Assembly: GCA_937894115.1 (NCBI GenBank)
Contig: CALBFP010000179.1
Coordinates: 1-40,213 of the forward strand
Direction of reading: 5' to 3'
Source: an uncultured euryarchaeote
Lineage (GTDB): Archaea > Thermoplasmatota > Poseidoniia > Poseidoniales > Poseidoniaceae
Length of the DNA stretch: 40,213 bases
The translations under genes were made by a program, and so were the position numbers. Shown here piece after piece: positions 1 through 9,762 of this stretch (positions within the stretch are counted from its first letter, which is position 1; each line of letters starts with the position of its first letter). The notes under the pieces were generated by a model. The model did not search any database, had not been told where the DNA came from, and worked only from the letters and a program-made list of their open reading frames with translations.

Positions 1-1
1 T

Positions 2-637
2 AAAGGCATCGCTGAATTTGTAGGAACTTTCTTTTTGACACTCACTATCTTCTTAACAGCTGTAATAGGACTAGCTGGATCAAACGCCCCTTTCGCAATC
101 GGCCTAACGCTCATGGTTATGATTTATGCACTCGGTCATATTTCTGGTGCTCACTTCAATCCCGCAGTATCCATTGGACTTTTTGTTAAAGGAGACTGCA
201 GCAAAGATGAGTTACCCTACTACCTTGTTGCACAGCTCCTAGCGGGTGTTCTCGCCTTCTTTGTTGGCTCTGAACTCGTCCTTGACGGGGTAACAGTCCC
301 AGATATCATCGCTGCGGATTTCTCATCCGCCATAACTGTGGTTTCAGCCGAAGCGCTATGGACGTTCGCCCTCATGTTCGTGATCATCAATGTCGCAACC
401 GAACAATCGGGCAACCAGTTCTACGGAGCGGCCATCGGTTTGACGGTCATGGCCGGTGCGTTCACCGTCGGAGGTATCTCGCTCGGCTCGTTCAACCCTG
501 CTGTCACGACCATGCTAACGGTCAGCGGTAAAATGGCTGTAGCAGATGTTTGGATGCACATCGTGCCGCAATTGGCTGGTGCTGTTGGCGCTGTATTCGT
601 TCACAAATACATGATGATGAGTGAAACCACTGATTGA
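2..637 (+). CDS. MIP/aquaporin-family channel (5' end truncated by window edge)
   Basis: Frame is open from base 2 (KGIAEFVGTFFLTLTIF...). Two NPA-type motifs: GAHFNPAVSIG and GSFNPAVTTM; multiple TM segments. Confidence 0.93.
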   Translation, partial: KGIAEFVGTFFLTLTIFLTAVIGLAGSNAPFAIGLTLMVMIYALGHISGAHFNPAVSIGLFVKGDCSKDELPYYLVAQLLAGVLAFFVGSELVLDGVTVPDIIAADFSSAITVVSAEALWTFALMFVIINVATEQSGNQFYGAAIGLTVMAGAFTVGGISLGSFNPAVTTMLTVSGKMAVADVWMHIVPQLAGAVGAVFVHKYMMMSETTD

Positions 638-845
638 AGCAAGCATTTCGAGTATTTTTGTTGGCGAATTTCCTCGTCGCATTGCGTTGTTTTGATACAA
701 AATTATTCAATAAAATATTTTTCATTCTCGTGGCCTATTAGATACGTTCATTAAAGGGTTTAGGGAGCCCAAAAACAGGGGATGTTCGAGGTCATGTGCC
801 GCCTGATTGCACCAACTTTGATACCGCCCCAGTGGAGTGAACGCA

Positions 846-2603
846 ATGACAAATGAATACCGAACGAGAATCTGCAATGTCCTAATTATTGGTTCAGGTG
901 GAGCTGGACTCAGGGCAGCCATATCTGCACACGAAAGCGGCTGTGAAGTGTTGGTCATTGGGAAGCGAATCAGGAACGATGCGCACACAACGTTAGCCGC
1001 CGGAGGCATCAACGCTGCTCTCGGAACGGTCGATCCTGATGACGACTGGATTCAGCATTTTGTTGACACGTATCAAGAAGGATACAACATTGGCGATCCG
1101 AAAACGGTGGAAATTTTGGTCAAAGATGCTCCTGAGCGGGTTCACGAACTCGTGGACTGGGGCGCACCTTTTGCAAGGACTGCCGATGGCGAACTCGATC
1201 AGCGATATTTCGGTGCTCACACGCATCGAAGGACCTGTTACGCAGGTGACTACACCGGACGCGCAATTCTCAACACACTGGTCTCAAAAGTTGAAGAATT
1301 GAGAATACCTATCATCGATATGACCTACGTCTCAAAATTGTTGGTCAACACGCAAAACGGACAGAAACAGTGTTTCGGAGCGGTTGGCTTTGACATCAAC
1401 TCTGGGAACAGAACGGTGTTCCTTTCCGACTCGGTTGTCTTGGCCGCTGGAGGACATACTCGAATCTGGAGGAGAAGTTCATCCAGAAGGGACGAAAACA
1501 CTGGAGACGCCATGAGACTCGCCCTTCATGCTGGCTGCAAACTTGCAGATATGGAAATGGTACAATTCCACCCGACGGGAATGGTCCACCCCGAGTCGCT
1601 TGCAGGTACACTTGTGACCGAAGCTGTTCGTGGCGAAGGAGGGCACTTGGTGAATGCTGACGGTCGTCGATTCATGGAGGATTACGATTCAGTAAGAATG
1701 GAATTGTCGACACGCGACAGAGTTGCACTGGCGAACTACACAGAAATTCAAGAGGGTCGTGGAACGCCGAACAACGGCGTCTTCTTGAACATCAGCCATG
1801 TGGAAAAAGAAATCATCTTGGAGAAACTTCCACGTATGTATCGTCAATTTATGGAATCGCAAATGCTGGACATTTCCAGAGATCCAATGGAGGTTGCCCC
1901 CACAGCACATTACAGCATGGGTGGCGTCGTTGTCGATGCAGAAACCCACTCAACGGACGTTCGAGGACTCTATGCTGCAGGGGAATGCACCTCGGGAGTA
2001 CACGGTGCCAACCGTCTGGGGGGTAATTCTCTTGCAGAAATCTTGGTCTTCGGTAAAATTGCCGGCGAGTATGCGGCAGGATTCTCCAAAGACTTGGACC
2101 TCCAGATGCGAAACCGAAGCATCATCAATGACGCCCTCAAGGAATTGGATCAACTCACATCCAACGGTGAGCAATTGGCAAGACCTCTGCAAAGAGCGGT
2201 TCGCAACATTATGTGGAATTTCTGTGGAGTGATTCGCTCAGGTGAAGGCCTTGAAGAAGGATTAACCGAACTCATGAAGGTCAAAGAAGCTTCCAAAGAT
2301 GTTGACGTTCGACCGAGTGCTGAAGGCTTTTCCGACCTTGCCCTTGCCCTCGATCTCCTCGGTTCAATCGACAGTGCAGAAGCCACAATTCGATCTGCAA
2401 TCGCTCGGAAAGAAAGTCGCGGTGCACATCAACGAAGTGATTACGTGGAAATGGATAATTCAGAGAATGTCAACTACATTGTTGAGCTCGTTGATGGCAA
2501 CCAATCGATTTCCAAAACCGAGGTTGAGAAACTTCCTGAATTGCTGCAAGATGCAATGGATGCATACGAGGAACTGAGCGTCGAGGGACGTCTTCTCGAG
2601 TGA
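846..2603 (+). CDS. Succinate dehydrogenase/fumarate reductase flavoprotein subunit family (L-aspartate oxidase-like superfamily)
   Basis: FAD-binding GSGGAGLRAAI, HPTGMVHPESLAGTLVTEAVRGEGG, APTAHYSMGGVVVD, GECTSGVHGANRLGGNSL. Start may be GTG 837 or ATG 846. Confidence 0.85.
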   Translation: MTNEYRTRICNVLIIGSGGAGLRAAISAHESGCEVLVIGKRIRNDAHTTLAAGGINAALGTVDPDDDWIQHFVDTYQEGYNIGDPKTVEILVKDAPERVHELVDWGAPFARTADGELDQRYFGAHTHRRTCYAGDYTGRAILNTLVSKVEELRIPIIDMTYVSKLLVNTQNGQKQCFGAVGFDINSGNRTVFLSDSVVLAAGGHTRIWRRSSSRRDENTGDAMRLALHAGCKLADMEMVQFHPTGMVHPESLAGTLVTEAVRGEGGHLVNADGRRFMEDYDSVRMELSTRDRVALANYTEIQEGRGTPNNGVFLNISHVEKEIILEKLPRMYRQFMESQMLDISRDPMEVAPTAHYSMGGVVVDAETHSTDVRGLYAAGECTSGVHGANRLGGNSLAEILVFGKIAGEYAAGFSKDLDLQMRNRSIINDALKELDQLTSNGEQLARPLQRAVRNIMWNFCGVIRSGEGLEEGLTELMKVKEASKDVDVRPSAEGFSDLALALDLLGSIDSAEATIRSAIARKESRGAHQRSDYVEMDNSENVNYIVELVDGNQSISKTEVEKLPELLQDAMDAYEELSVEGRLLE

Positions 2604-2610
2604 AGTTGAT

Positions 2611-3525
2611 TCAACCGACTCGCTCGATAACACGGACGTGGTCACCGCGCATGTTGAGCGTCATAGGGATAGGCTGTTCGTACAACTCCATGCTGACCTC
2701 TTCTTTGGTTTCAGATACGCTGGTAACTCGGGCTTTTTCACCCTTGAATGCTCCTGATACGATTTCAACAATGCATCCCACTTCGATACCAGAAGTGACC
2801 GCTTTGGGTTCCAAATACGGCAAGATATCCATCAAGGGCGCCTCACCTGGAAGAACTTGTTTTGCGTTCTTTAACGGAGTCTGAGAGATTCCACGACGTG
2901 CTGTTGGATCACGTCCTCCAGAACGGCCGATGAGTTTCTCAACGTGATGAAGCGCACTGGATTCAACAAAAACGTAGCCTCGCATGTTGTTGGGATGGAG
3001 AACGGAGAAGATTTCACCCTGCAAAGCAGTGAGTGAACCGCTGCCGTGAAGGCGAGCATACATCTCATCAGCAACCCGGTGTTCGGAGCCGATGGCTGTT
3101 TTGACGATGTAAAGAAATGAACCAACCGAACCGTACATTTCGCGGAACAGGACATCCGCTCCGTCCATATCCATATTCGAAAACAGGCAATTCTTCTCTT
3201 GAAGCGTTCCTGGGTCGACCCATTCATGGGCAACATAGCGTCCTGTGGGCGTGACGTCCTCCGAACTGGTCGCCACAAGAATCGGCATTACATCGACGAG
3301 GTTTCGACCCATATCGATACCGCGTTCTGGCCCATTTCCGATGTATTCGAGCGTGTCAAGAGGAAGACCTGTTGCTTCAGAAACGCGATTGAGGACTTCT
3401 TCTGGAGTGTCCCCCACGCCCCAAACACCATCCCAGAGTCCTGGGAAATCGTTGTCGTCTTTGCTTCTGCTAAGGAGCAAAAGTTTCTCTTCAAATCGTA
3501 CAAATGCGATAAATGCTTCAGTCAT
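2611..3525 (-). CDS. spt5: Transcription elongation factor Spt5 (NGN-KOW) with N-terminal Nudix-like domain
   Basis: C-terminal half FLYIVKTAIGSEHRVAD...IFSVLHPNNMRGYVFVE...GIEVGCIVEIVSGAFKGEKARVTSV is archaeal Spt5. N-terminal ~130 aa LLLLSRSKDDNDFPGLWDGVWGVGDTPEEVLNRVSEATGL is Nudix-like. Adjacent to secE as in other archaea. Confidence 0.9.
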   Translation of the reverse strand: MTEAFIAFVRFEEKLLLLSRSKDDNDFPGLWDGVWGVGDTPEEVLNRVSEATGLPLDTLEYIGNGPERGIDMGRNLVDVMPILVATSSEDVTPTGRYVAHEWVDPGTLQEKNCLFSNMDMDGADVLFREMYGSVGSFLYIVKTAIGSEHRVADEMYARLHGSGSLTALQGEIFSVLHPNNMRGYVFVESSALHHVEKLIGRSGGRDPTARRGISQTPLKNAKQVLPGEAPLMDILPYLEPKAVTSGIEVGCIVEIVSGAFKGEKARVTSVSETKEEVSMELYEQPIPMTLNMRGDHVRVIERVG

Positions 3526-3543
3526 GATACCACCACCTGATCC

Positions 3544-3810
3544 TCAAATGCCGAAAACGTCGTGAATCAGCCAAGGAATGAAGTTGTCCATAATGACAAG
3601 AAGAATGAATCCAATCGCACCAAGAACGAACAAACCAATACCGCAGACAATGCTGGTCTGCTTGAATTCTTGCGGGGTCGGCTTTCGAGCCATTCGGATG
3701 ATTCGTGCCCATGAGCCGCGAGAAATCTTGCGGAATTGGGCTTCAATCCAGTCTTGACGGTCCTGAACTGCATCCTCAAATGTGCGTGATTCGGTTTTTT
3801 CATCAGACAT
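3544..3810 (-). CDS. secE: Preprotein translocase subunit SecE/Sec61-gamma
   Basis: 88 aa MSDEKTES...RIIRMARKPTPQEFKQTSIVCGIGLFVLGAIGFILLVIMDNF, typical SecE/Sss1 single-TM pattern, immediately upstream of spt5. Confidence 0.88.
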   Translation of the reverse strand: MSDEKTESRTFEDAVQDRQDWIEAQFRKISRGSWARIIRMARKPTPQEFKQTSIVCGIGLFVLGAIGFILLVIMDNFIPWLIHDVFGI

Positions 3811-3846
3811 GGTACAACCTCGTGCTTTCCTAGCGACCCAACCCCC

Positions 3847-3854
3847 TATTATAA
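3847..3854 (-). promoter_or_regulatory. Candidate archaeal TATA box for the secE-spt5 transcript
   Basis: Minus-strand GCGGTTATAATAGG about 37 nt upstream of the secE ATG, in the divergent secE/dnaJ intergenic region. Visual match only. Confidence 0.4.
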
Positions 3855-3935
3855 CCGCTTCCATCGACAATCGAGTTGATTTCCATTCAAAATCTCGGCA
3901 AGAGTTGATGAGGGGTGGATGCATCCTACATGCAT

Positions 3936-4820
3936 ATGGCTTCACCGGACCCATACACGACTCTGGGTGTTTCTCGCGATGCTTCGGATGCCGAAATCAA
4001 GCGCGCATTTCGCAAATTGGCGCGGAAATATCATCCTGATCGGAATCCAGATGACAATGCTGCTGAAGCGAAATTCAAGGAAGTCCAAGCAGCATATGAG
4101 ACCATTGGTGACGCTTCCAAGCGCCAGGAATACGACCAAAAGAAACGCATGGAAAACATGTTCGGAGGAGGAGGCCGTTCGCCGTTTGGAGGAGGGATGG
4201 GCGGAGGTTTTGACGACTTTATCGGACAGATGTTCGGTGGACAGCAACAAAACCCATTCCAGCAACGGCGCAGACCAAATCCCCCGCAAGCAAAAGGCAC
4301 TGACGTACATGTTTCTGTCGACATTGACCTCAACACTGCAGAGCGAGGGGGAGAACTGCAATTCCAAGCCCAACGCCTCAAGGTTGGAGCAAACAACGTA
4401 GCATCAAAAGTTCACCAGAATTTCAAAATTCGAATAAAATCCGGCGAGCCGCACGGTACGGTAAAACGGCTCAAACAGCAAGGGAACGAACATCCACAAG
4501 GAACACCGGGTGATCTTCACGTTACCATCCGTATCGATGCAGGTGAAGGCCGGCGATGGGAAAATGGAATTTTGATACAGGAAATTTCGATTCCGTTCTC
4601 GACCATGATGCTCGGTGGGAAAGTGAAAATCGAATTGCCAAACGGGAAATCTGGATTGCTCAAGGTTGCTGAGAACAGCCAACCTGGTGATCGACGGCGA
4701 ATGGCAGGCGCAGGTTACAACGGCGGCGACCTTGATCTCGAGTTTGTTCTCGAAGAACTGGAAGAATTGACACCCGAACAAAAGGCAGCAATCGAATCTT
4801 TACGGGACGTAGGACTGTGA
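3936..4820 (+). CDS. DnaJ-family chaperone (type II/CbpA-like, no zinc finger)
   Basis: J-domain [36 protein letters not shown], Gly/Phe-rich linker, C-terminal substrate-binding region; no CxxCxGxG repeats. Confidence 0.92.
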   Translation: MASPDPYTTLGVSRDASDAEIKRAFRKLARKYHPDRNPDDNAAEAKFKEVQAAYETIGDASKRQEYDQKKRMENMFGGGGRSPFGGGMGGGFDDFIGQMFGGQQQNPFQQRRRPNPPQAKGTDVHVSVDIDLNTAERGGELQFQAQRLKVGANNVASKVHQNFKIRIKSGEPHGTVKRLKQQGNEHPQGTPGDLHVTIRIDAGEGRRWENGILIQEISIPFSTMMLGGKVKIELPNGKSGLLKVAENSQPGDRRRMAGAGYNGGDLDLEFVLEELEELTPEQKAAIESLRDVGL

Positions 4821-4824
4821 ACCT

Positions 4825-7047
4825 ATGCGTCGCAAAACTCGAGACAAATCCGCACGAGGTCCAGATTCGGAACGCATGTGGCGTCGTTTGACATCCTTGT
4901 TCAAGGCTGAATCCGATTGGGAGAGGTGTTGGACGTCGAACGATATTGTGGAATTTCTGCTCAAACATGAAGCCTTGCCCCCAAGTCGAGAGGATCCCAA
5001 AGCATATCGAAAACGACTCACTTCAGAACTTGATGAGATCGTTCGCAGTTCTCGCAAGCAGGCTGGTCATTTCAAGTGGGAAGGTAGCAACACAATCTCA
5101 GCTCGCCGGCGAGATGTCATCATCGAAATCGAACAATCCGTTGCTGATTGGTCCTCTCGGCTAACACGTCTTGAACAAACGCCCATTGAGGACAAAGACG
5201 CATGGAACGAAGTCCTCGATTCTTTGGAAGCCTTGCTTCTTAATCGACCGCTCACTGAGTCCATTCAGATTCACCCAGAGATTGGCCTCAACTGGAAAAA
5301 ATTTGACCTGAAATTGGAATTGAAACGTCTTGCAGCCAGAGTTTCGGGCCTTCGATTCCCAGAGTTTGAACCCGCCCTTGCAATGATGCTTGTTCAATCG
5401 GAACGGTGGTCTGTTCTCGATTTGCTTGTTCATCGACTTGACTGGCGCAGAAACCATCGAGACAATCCATTTCCATCAACGTACGATGCAAGTCTCGAAC
5501 AATGGGCCAAACGTCTCCCTGACGTTGATGGAGATGCAGCATTAGCAGAAGGAAGAAAGGATCTTCGGCATTTGCACTTCGTTACCATCGATCCTCCTGA
5601 TGCAAAGGATTTTGATGATGCAATATGCCTTGAAGAGCACGATAACGGAAAGACGCTTTGGGTTGCAATTGCCGATGTTGCTCATTACGTCGCAAAAGAT
5701 TCGTCCCTCGACGCAGCAGCCCAATCACGGGCAACATCGGTATACCTGCCTCATGCAGTACTCCCGATGCTGCCGTTTCGGCTTGCTGATGATTTATGCT
5801 CGTTGCGGGAAAATGTTCCACGTCTTGCCATGGTGATTGAAATGGTGCTGGACAGCAACAACAACGTCGTTTCATCCAAAGCCCACGAAGCGATTGTTTT
5901 GGTGAAGGAAAATTTGGCGTACGAAGAGACATTGGGCGATACGCGTTGGGACAGGTTGTTTGCATTGGCAGACGCATGGCAGCAAGATGAACTTCGTTTG
6001 AACGTACAGCAAGGTGAACAACGCCCAAGAATTCATGGTAAGAACGAAGTGTCCATCGATGTCAAATGGCCCAACAAAGCGACAAAAATGATTGAAACAT
6101 TCATGGTGAAAACCAACAACATTGTTGGCGAAATGCTTGGAGCTGCTGGCGCACCACTCCCGTGGCGTTGCCACCCCATGCCAGATTCAGCCGATGTTAA
6201 CAACCTCAACAAGCAACTCCAAGCCCTGGATATTTCAATCCAACTTCCTGAACCTCGCACCAAATCGAAAAGTCAGGACGAAACAGATGAGCTTGCTGGG
6301 TTGTTGGGTGCATGGGCCGGTCAAGATATCGATTTAAGCGGGCTTTCTACGGAGGAAACGAAGACTCAGGTTCCTGATTATGTTGCCAACGTTTCCGCTC
6401 AAGATGCGCGAGATGAAATGTTGGATGGACTGCGACAAGCACAAGAACAAGCCAGTTCACTTCGCTCATCCTTACGTCGTGTTGTTGACCAAGGTCTGTT
6501 TCAGTTGATGAATCGCGCACGATACGATGCGATCAACATTGGCCACTTTGGCTTGAATCTGGATGCTTATGCTCACTTTACAAGTCCAATTCGACGTTAC
6601 CCTGACCTCGTTGTTCACCGTCAACTCAAAGCGATGTTGCACAAGCAAAACTGGGACTACACCGAAGACGAAATGGTTGAATTAAGCGAACATTGTTCCC
6701 AACAGGGTCGAATGGCTCAAGTGCTTGAATGGGAGCTTGTCGCAATGACGCTCAATTACCATCTTTTGAATACGGAACAACAAACTTGGAACGCTCGAGT
6801 CGTTGGATTGAGAACACCTTGGATTTTCCTCGATCTCAACGACGATGGTTCGATGCATGGACGAATGCATCTTAAGCAACTCTCAAGCAAGAGAAATCTC
6901 TTCATTGATGAACATGGATTGTGTTTGATGGGAGAGGAGCGGAACGGCCAAACAGAAACGGTCGTTCTTGAATTGGGCCAAGTGTTTCCTTGCCGCATTC
7001 GTGGATTGGACCTCTGGTCGGGCCGTCTTGACCTCGCACCAGTCTGA
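4825..7047 (+). CDS. RNase II/RNase R (RNB) family 3'-5' exoribonuclease
   Basis: RNB signature TIDPPDAKDFDDAICLEEHDNGKTLWVAIADVAHYV...RATSVYLPHAVLPMLP...LCSLRENVPRLA; later HFTSPIRRYPDLVVHRQL. Confidence 0.95.
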   Translation: MRRKTRDKSARGPDSERMWRRLTSLFKAESDWERCWTSNDIVEFLLKHEALPPSREDPKAYRKRLTSELDEIVRSSRKQAGHFKWEGSNTISARRRDVIIEIEQSVADWSSRLTRLEQTPIEDKDAWNEVLDSLEALLLNRPLTESIQIHPEIGLNWKKFDLKLELKRLAARVSGLRFPEFEPALAMMLVQSERWSVLDLLVHRLDWRRNHRDNPFPSTYDASLEQWAKRLPDVDGDAALAEGRKDLRHLHFVTIDPPDAKDFDDAICLEEHDNGKTLWVAIADVAHYVAKDSSLDAAAQSRATSVYLPHAVLPMLPFRLADDLCSLRENVPRLAMVIEMVLDSNNNVVSSKAHEAIVLVKENLAYEETLGDTRWDRLFALADAWQQDELRLNVQQGEQRPRIHGKNEVSIDVKWPNKATKMIETFMVKTNNIVGEMLGAAGAPLPWRCHPMPDSADVNNLNKQLQALDISIQLPEPRTKSKSQDETDELAGLLGAWAGQDIDLSGLSTEETKTQVPDYVANVSAQDARDEMLDGLRQAQEQASSLRSSLRRVVDQGLFQLMNRARYDAINIGHFGLNLDAYAHFTSPIRRYPDLVVHRQLKAMLHKQNWDYTEDEMVELSEHCSQQGRMAQVLEWELVAMTLNYHLLNTEQQTWNARVVGLRTPWIFLDLNDDGSMHGRMHLKQLSSKRNLFIDEHGLCLMGEERNGQTETVVLELGQVFPCRIRGLDLWSGRLDLAPV

Positions 7048-7091
7048 CATCAAACCTTTTTACAACCGGCATTGAGCAGTGGACGAGACCT

Positions 7092-9350
7092 ATGACATCT
7101 GAGGCAACTTATCGCATCGGGGGCATGACATGTGCCGCTTGCGTCGCTTCAGTTGACTCCATCATAACACAGATTGACGGTGTTGAACATGTGCGAGTCA
7201 ATCTCGCTTTGGAAAAGGCCGTTGTGCGGTGGAAAGAAGGTGCGCATCAAAACGACGATGCTGTTCATCGTGCGGTGAATCAAGGAGGATTTTCGGCACA
7301 ATCGATGCCAACGCCGCAACAAATTCGTAAGGAACGGGAACGTGTTGTTCGCCAACAAGGAACAACTGCAGGACTTGCTCTGCTTTTTGCGATTCCAACG
7401 CTGATTGTGAGCATGTTTCTTTCGGAACTTGGAAGCAACAATGGAATGAGTTCAAACTGGCTTATAGCGTTCATTCTAACCCTTCCAGTCTACACCTACT
7501 TTGGCCAACAATTCCATGTCGGGGCATGGAAGGCATTGCGGAATGGTCGAGCAAATATGGACGTTCTTGTGCACCTTGGAACCTCAACAGCCTTCATTTG
7601 GTCGACACTGGTTTTGTTCGATCCCCTTCTTCCGTTCCTTCCCGACGTTTTTGCTGAAACAGAGCACGTTTACTTCGATGGTGCTTCGCTCATCATCGCT
7701 TTTATCTTGCTTGGGAATTACCTTGAAGGAAAAGCGAAATTGCAGGCAACAGATTCAATCTTCTCGTTGATGAATCTACAACCCAAAACCGCAAATGTCC
7801 TTCGTGAAGACGGGAAGGTCGACGTCACTCCTGTTGAGGAAATCGAACCAGGGACAACAATCCTTGTAAAAACAGGGCAAACCGTTCCTCTTGACGGAGA
7901 AGTGGTTGACGGATCAGCACTGATGGACATGTCAATGATGACCGGTGAAACCTACCCCGTTCGGGTAAACGTGGGTGATGAAGTTGTTGGCGGGACCATT
8001 TTGATCGATGCCTCGCTGACGATTTCGACCACACAACCGTACCACCAAACCGTTCTTTCCAACGTGATCAAACTGGTTGATGAAGCCCAAATGGGGAAAG
8101 CTCCAATTCAGCGACATGTTGACCGTATCGCTTCAATATTCGTACCAATCGTCATCGTTTGCGCTCTCGCCTCTGTGATCTATTGGGGCGTTTTCAGCAA
8201 CGGATTCGGTTCTCGCTCTGGAGGTGATGTTGCCGTCCTTGCTCTGGTATCCACATTGGTCATCGCATGTCCATGTGCTCTTGGCTTAGCGACGCCGACC
8301 GCATTGATGGTAGGGACTGGTGTTGGTGCTCGATACGGATTGCTGATCAAAGGCATCGAAGCATTGGAACAATCGCATGCAACGACAACGCTCGTGCTGG
8401 ATAAGACTGGGACTTTGACAACCGGAAAACCAAAAGTTTCCCACATTGAATTTCTTGAAGGTGAAGTTCGAGAGATTCTCGGCATTGCCGCATCACTTGA
8501 ACACGGCAGCACGCATCCACTTGCCGATGCCATCGCCGCTGCTTGGTCCAATGTAACAAACGAGCGACCGGAAATCAACAACATCGAAAACGTTGGAGGC
8601 ATGGGGATAACGGGCACCATTGAAGACGATGTTGTCGCAATCGGTAACGAACCGTTGATGCAGAAATGCAACATCGATTTGACCCCTTATCAAGAGAAAA
8701 TCCGAACTGCTGCGGCCAAAGGTGTCACCCTGTCCTTTGTCTCAAGAGGTGAACATTTACTCGGCTGGATTGAGGTGACGGACCGGCTGCGTCCGTCGAC
8801 GAAAAAGGCTCTCACCTACGCCAAACAAAATCAACTTGAAGTCATCATGCTCACCGGTGATCGAATTGAAGCAGCACAACAAATTGCAAAGGAATGTGGA
8901 ATTGAGGAAGTCGTTGCTGGTGTACGACCTGACAAGAAAGCAGCCTTCATCGCTTCATTGAAAGAACAAGGAAAGTGCGTGGCAATGGTCGGTGATGGTG
9001 TTAACGATGCTGCGGCGTTAGCCACCGCGGATGTTGGTATTGCAATGGGTGGAGGAAGCGATATTGCGCTTGATTCAGCCGATATTGTCCTGCTTCGCAA
9101 CGATTTGATGGACGCCATGAGCGCACTCGAACTTGGACGCATCACGGTAAAGAAAATTCGAACGAATCTCGGATGGGCTTTTGTTTACAACATCATTGGG
9201 ATTCCACTCGCTATGGGGTTGTTGTTTCCTTGGACGGGTTGGCTCTTACCACCGGCCTTTGCAGCAGCAGCAATGTCGCTTTCCTCAATCAGTGTGGTCA
9301 TGAATTCATTAACACTGAAATGGTGGCGTCCAAGAGCAATGGATGCTTAA
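7092..9350 (+). CDS. copA: Copper-translocating P1B-type ATPase
   Basis: N-terminal HMA GGMTCAACVASV, TGE motif, CPCALGLATPTALMVG, DKTGTLTTGKP, MVGDGVNDAAALATADVGIAMG. Confidence 0.95.
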   Translation: MTSEATYRIGGMTCAACVASVDSIITQIDGVEHVRVNLALEKAVVRWKEGAHQNDDAVHRAVNQGGFSAQSMPTPQQIRKERERVVRQQGTTAGLALLFAIPTLIVSMFLSELGSNNGMSSNWLIAFILTLPVYTYFGQQFHVGAWKALRNGRANMDVLVHLGTSTAFIWSTLVLFDPLLPFLPDVFAETEHVYFDGASLIIAFILLGNYLEGKAKLQATDSIFSLMNLQPKTANVLREDGKVDVTPVEEIEPGTTILVKTGQTVPLDGEVVDGSALMDMSMMTGETYPVRVNVGDEVVGGTILIDASLTISTTQPYHQTVLSNVIKLVDEAQMGKAPIQRHVDRIASIFVPIVIVCALASVIYWGVFSNGFGSRSGGDVAVLALVSTLVIACPCALGLATPTALMVGTGVGARYGLLIKGIEALEQSHATTTLVLDKTGTLTTGKPKVSHIEFLEGEVREILGIAASLEHGSTHPLADAIAAAWSNVTNERPEINNIENVGGMGITGTIEDDVVAIGNEPLMQKCNIDLTPYQEKIRTAAAKGVTLSFVSRGEHLLGWIEVTDRLRPSTKKALTYAKQNQLEVIMLTGDRIEAAQQIAKECGIEEVVAGVRPDKKAAFIASLKEQGKCVAMVGDGVNDAAALATADVGIAMGGGSDIALDSADIVLLRNDLMDAMSALELGRITVKKIRTNLGWAFVYNIIGIPLAMGLLFPWTGWLLPPAFAAAAMSLSSISVVMNSLTLKWWRPRAMDA

Positions 9351-9380
9351 TGCAAAATACCTGTTCCCAGTGGGGCGTTC

Positions 9381-9593
9381 ATGGATCAAGTGGCTTATGC
9401 TCTGAAAATAACCGGCATGACGTGCGGATGTTGCTCAGGTAGGGTTACACGTGTGCTTGAAGCCACACCTGGCGTGATTCAGGCCGACATCTCATGGCAG
9501 AGCAATGCAGGAGTGGTTGTTACCACATCACAGATTACCAAGGAACAAGTTATGGCTGTTGTTGAATCGACTGGCTTTGGTGTTTCAGCCTAA
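9381..9593 (+). CDS. HMA-domain heavy-metal (copper) chaperone
   Basis: 70 aa ALKITGMTCGCCSGRVTRVLEATPGV, a single HMA domain directly downstream of copA. Confidence 0.85.
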   Translation: MDQVAYALKITGMTCGCCSGRVTRVLEATPGVIQADISWQSNAGVVVTTSQITKEQVMAVVESTGFGVSA

Positions 9594-9627
9594 TCTTCAA
9601 AACCAAGTTTGACCGCCCTCTGTTTGC

Positions 9628-9711
9628 GCGGGGGTCGCCCAGCTTGGTCAACGGCGGTGGGTTTAGGTCCCATTCCTTATTGGTTCGCAGGTTCGAATCC
9701 TGCCCCCCGCA
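9628..9711 (+). tRNA. tRNA-Leu (anticodon UAG)
   Basis: Acceptor GCGGGGG/CCCCCGC, discriminator A, D-arm GCC..GGC, anticodon arm GTGGG-TTTAGGT-CCCAT, long class II variable arm, T-arm GCAGG-TTCGAAT-CCTGC. Confidence 0.93.
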
Positions 9712-9762
9712 CTCTTTTCTTCACTCCGAAGCAATTATACACGCCTTCGCTTTGAAGGACAT

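Noticed and set aside
2638-3540. Multiple overlapping + strand ORFs opposite spt5
   Set aside because: Shadow ORFs; NGN-KOW and Nudix similarity clearly support the - strand.
7092-9593. Copper ATPase plus HMA chaperone as a resistance island
   Set aside because: Common metal-homeostasis pair with no mobility genes around it.
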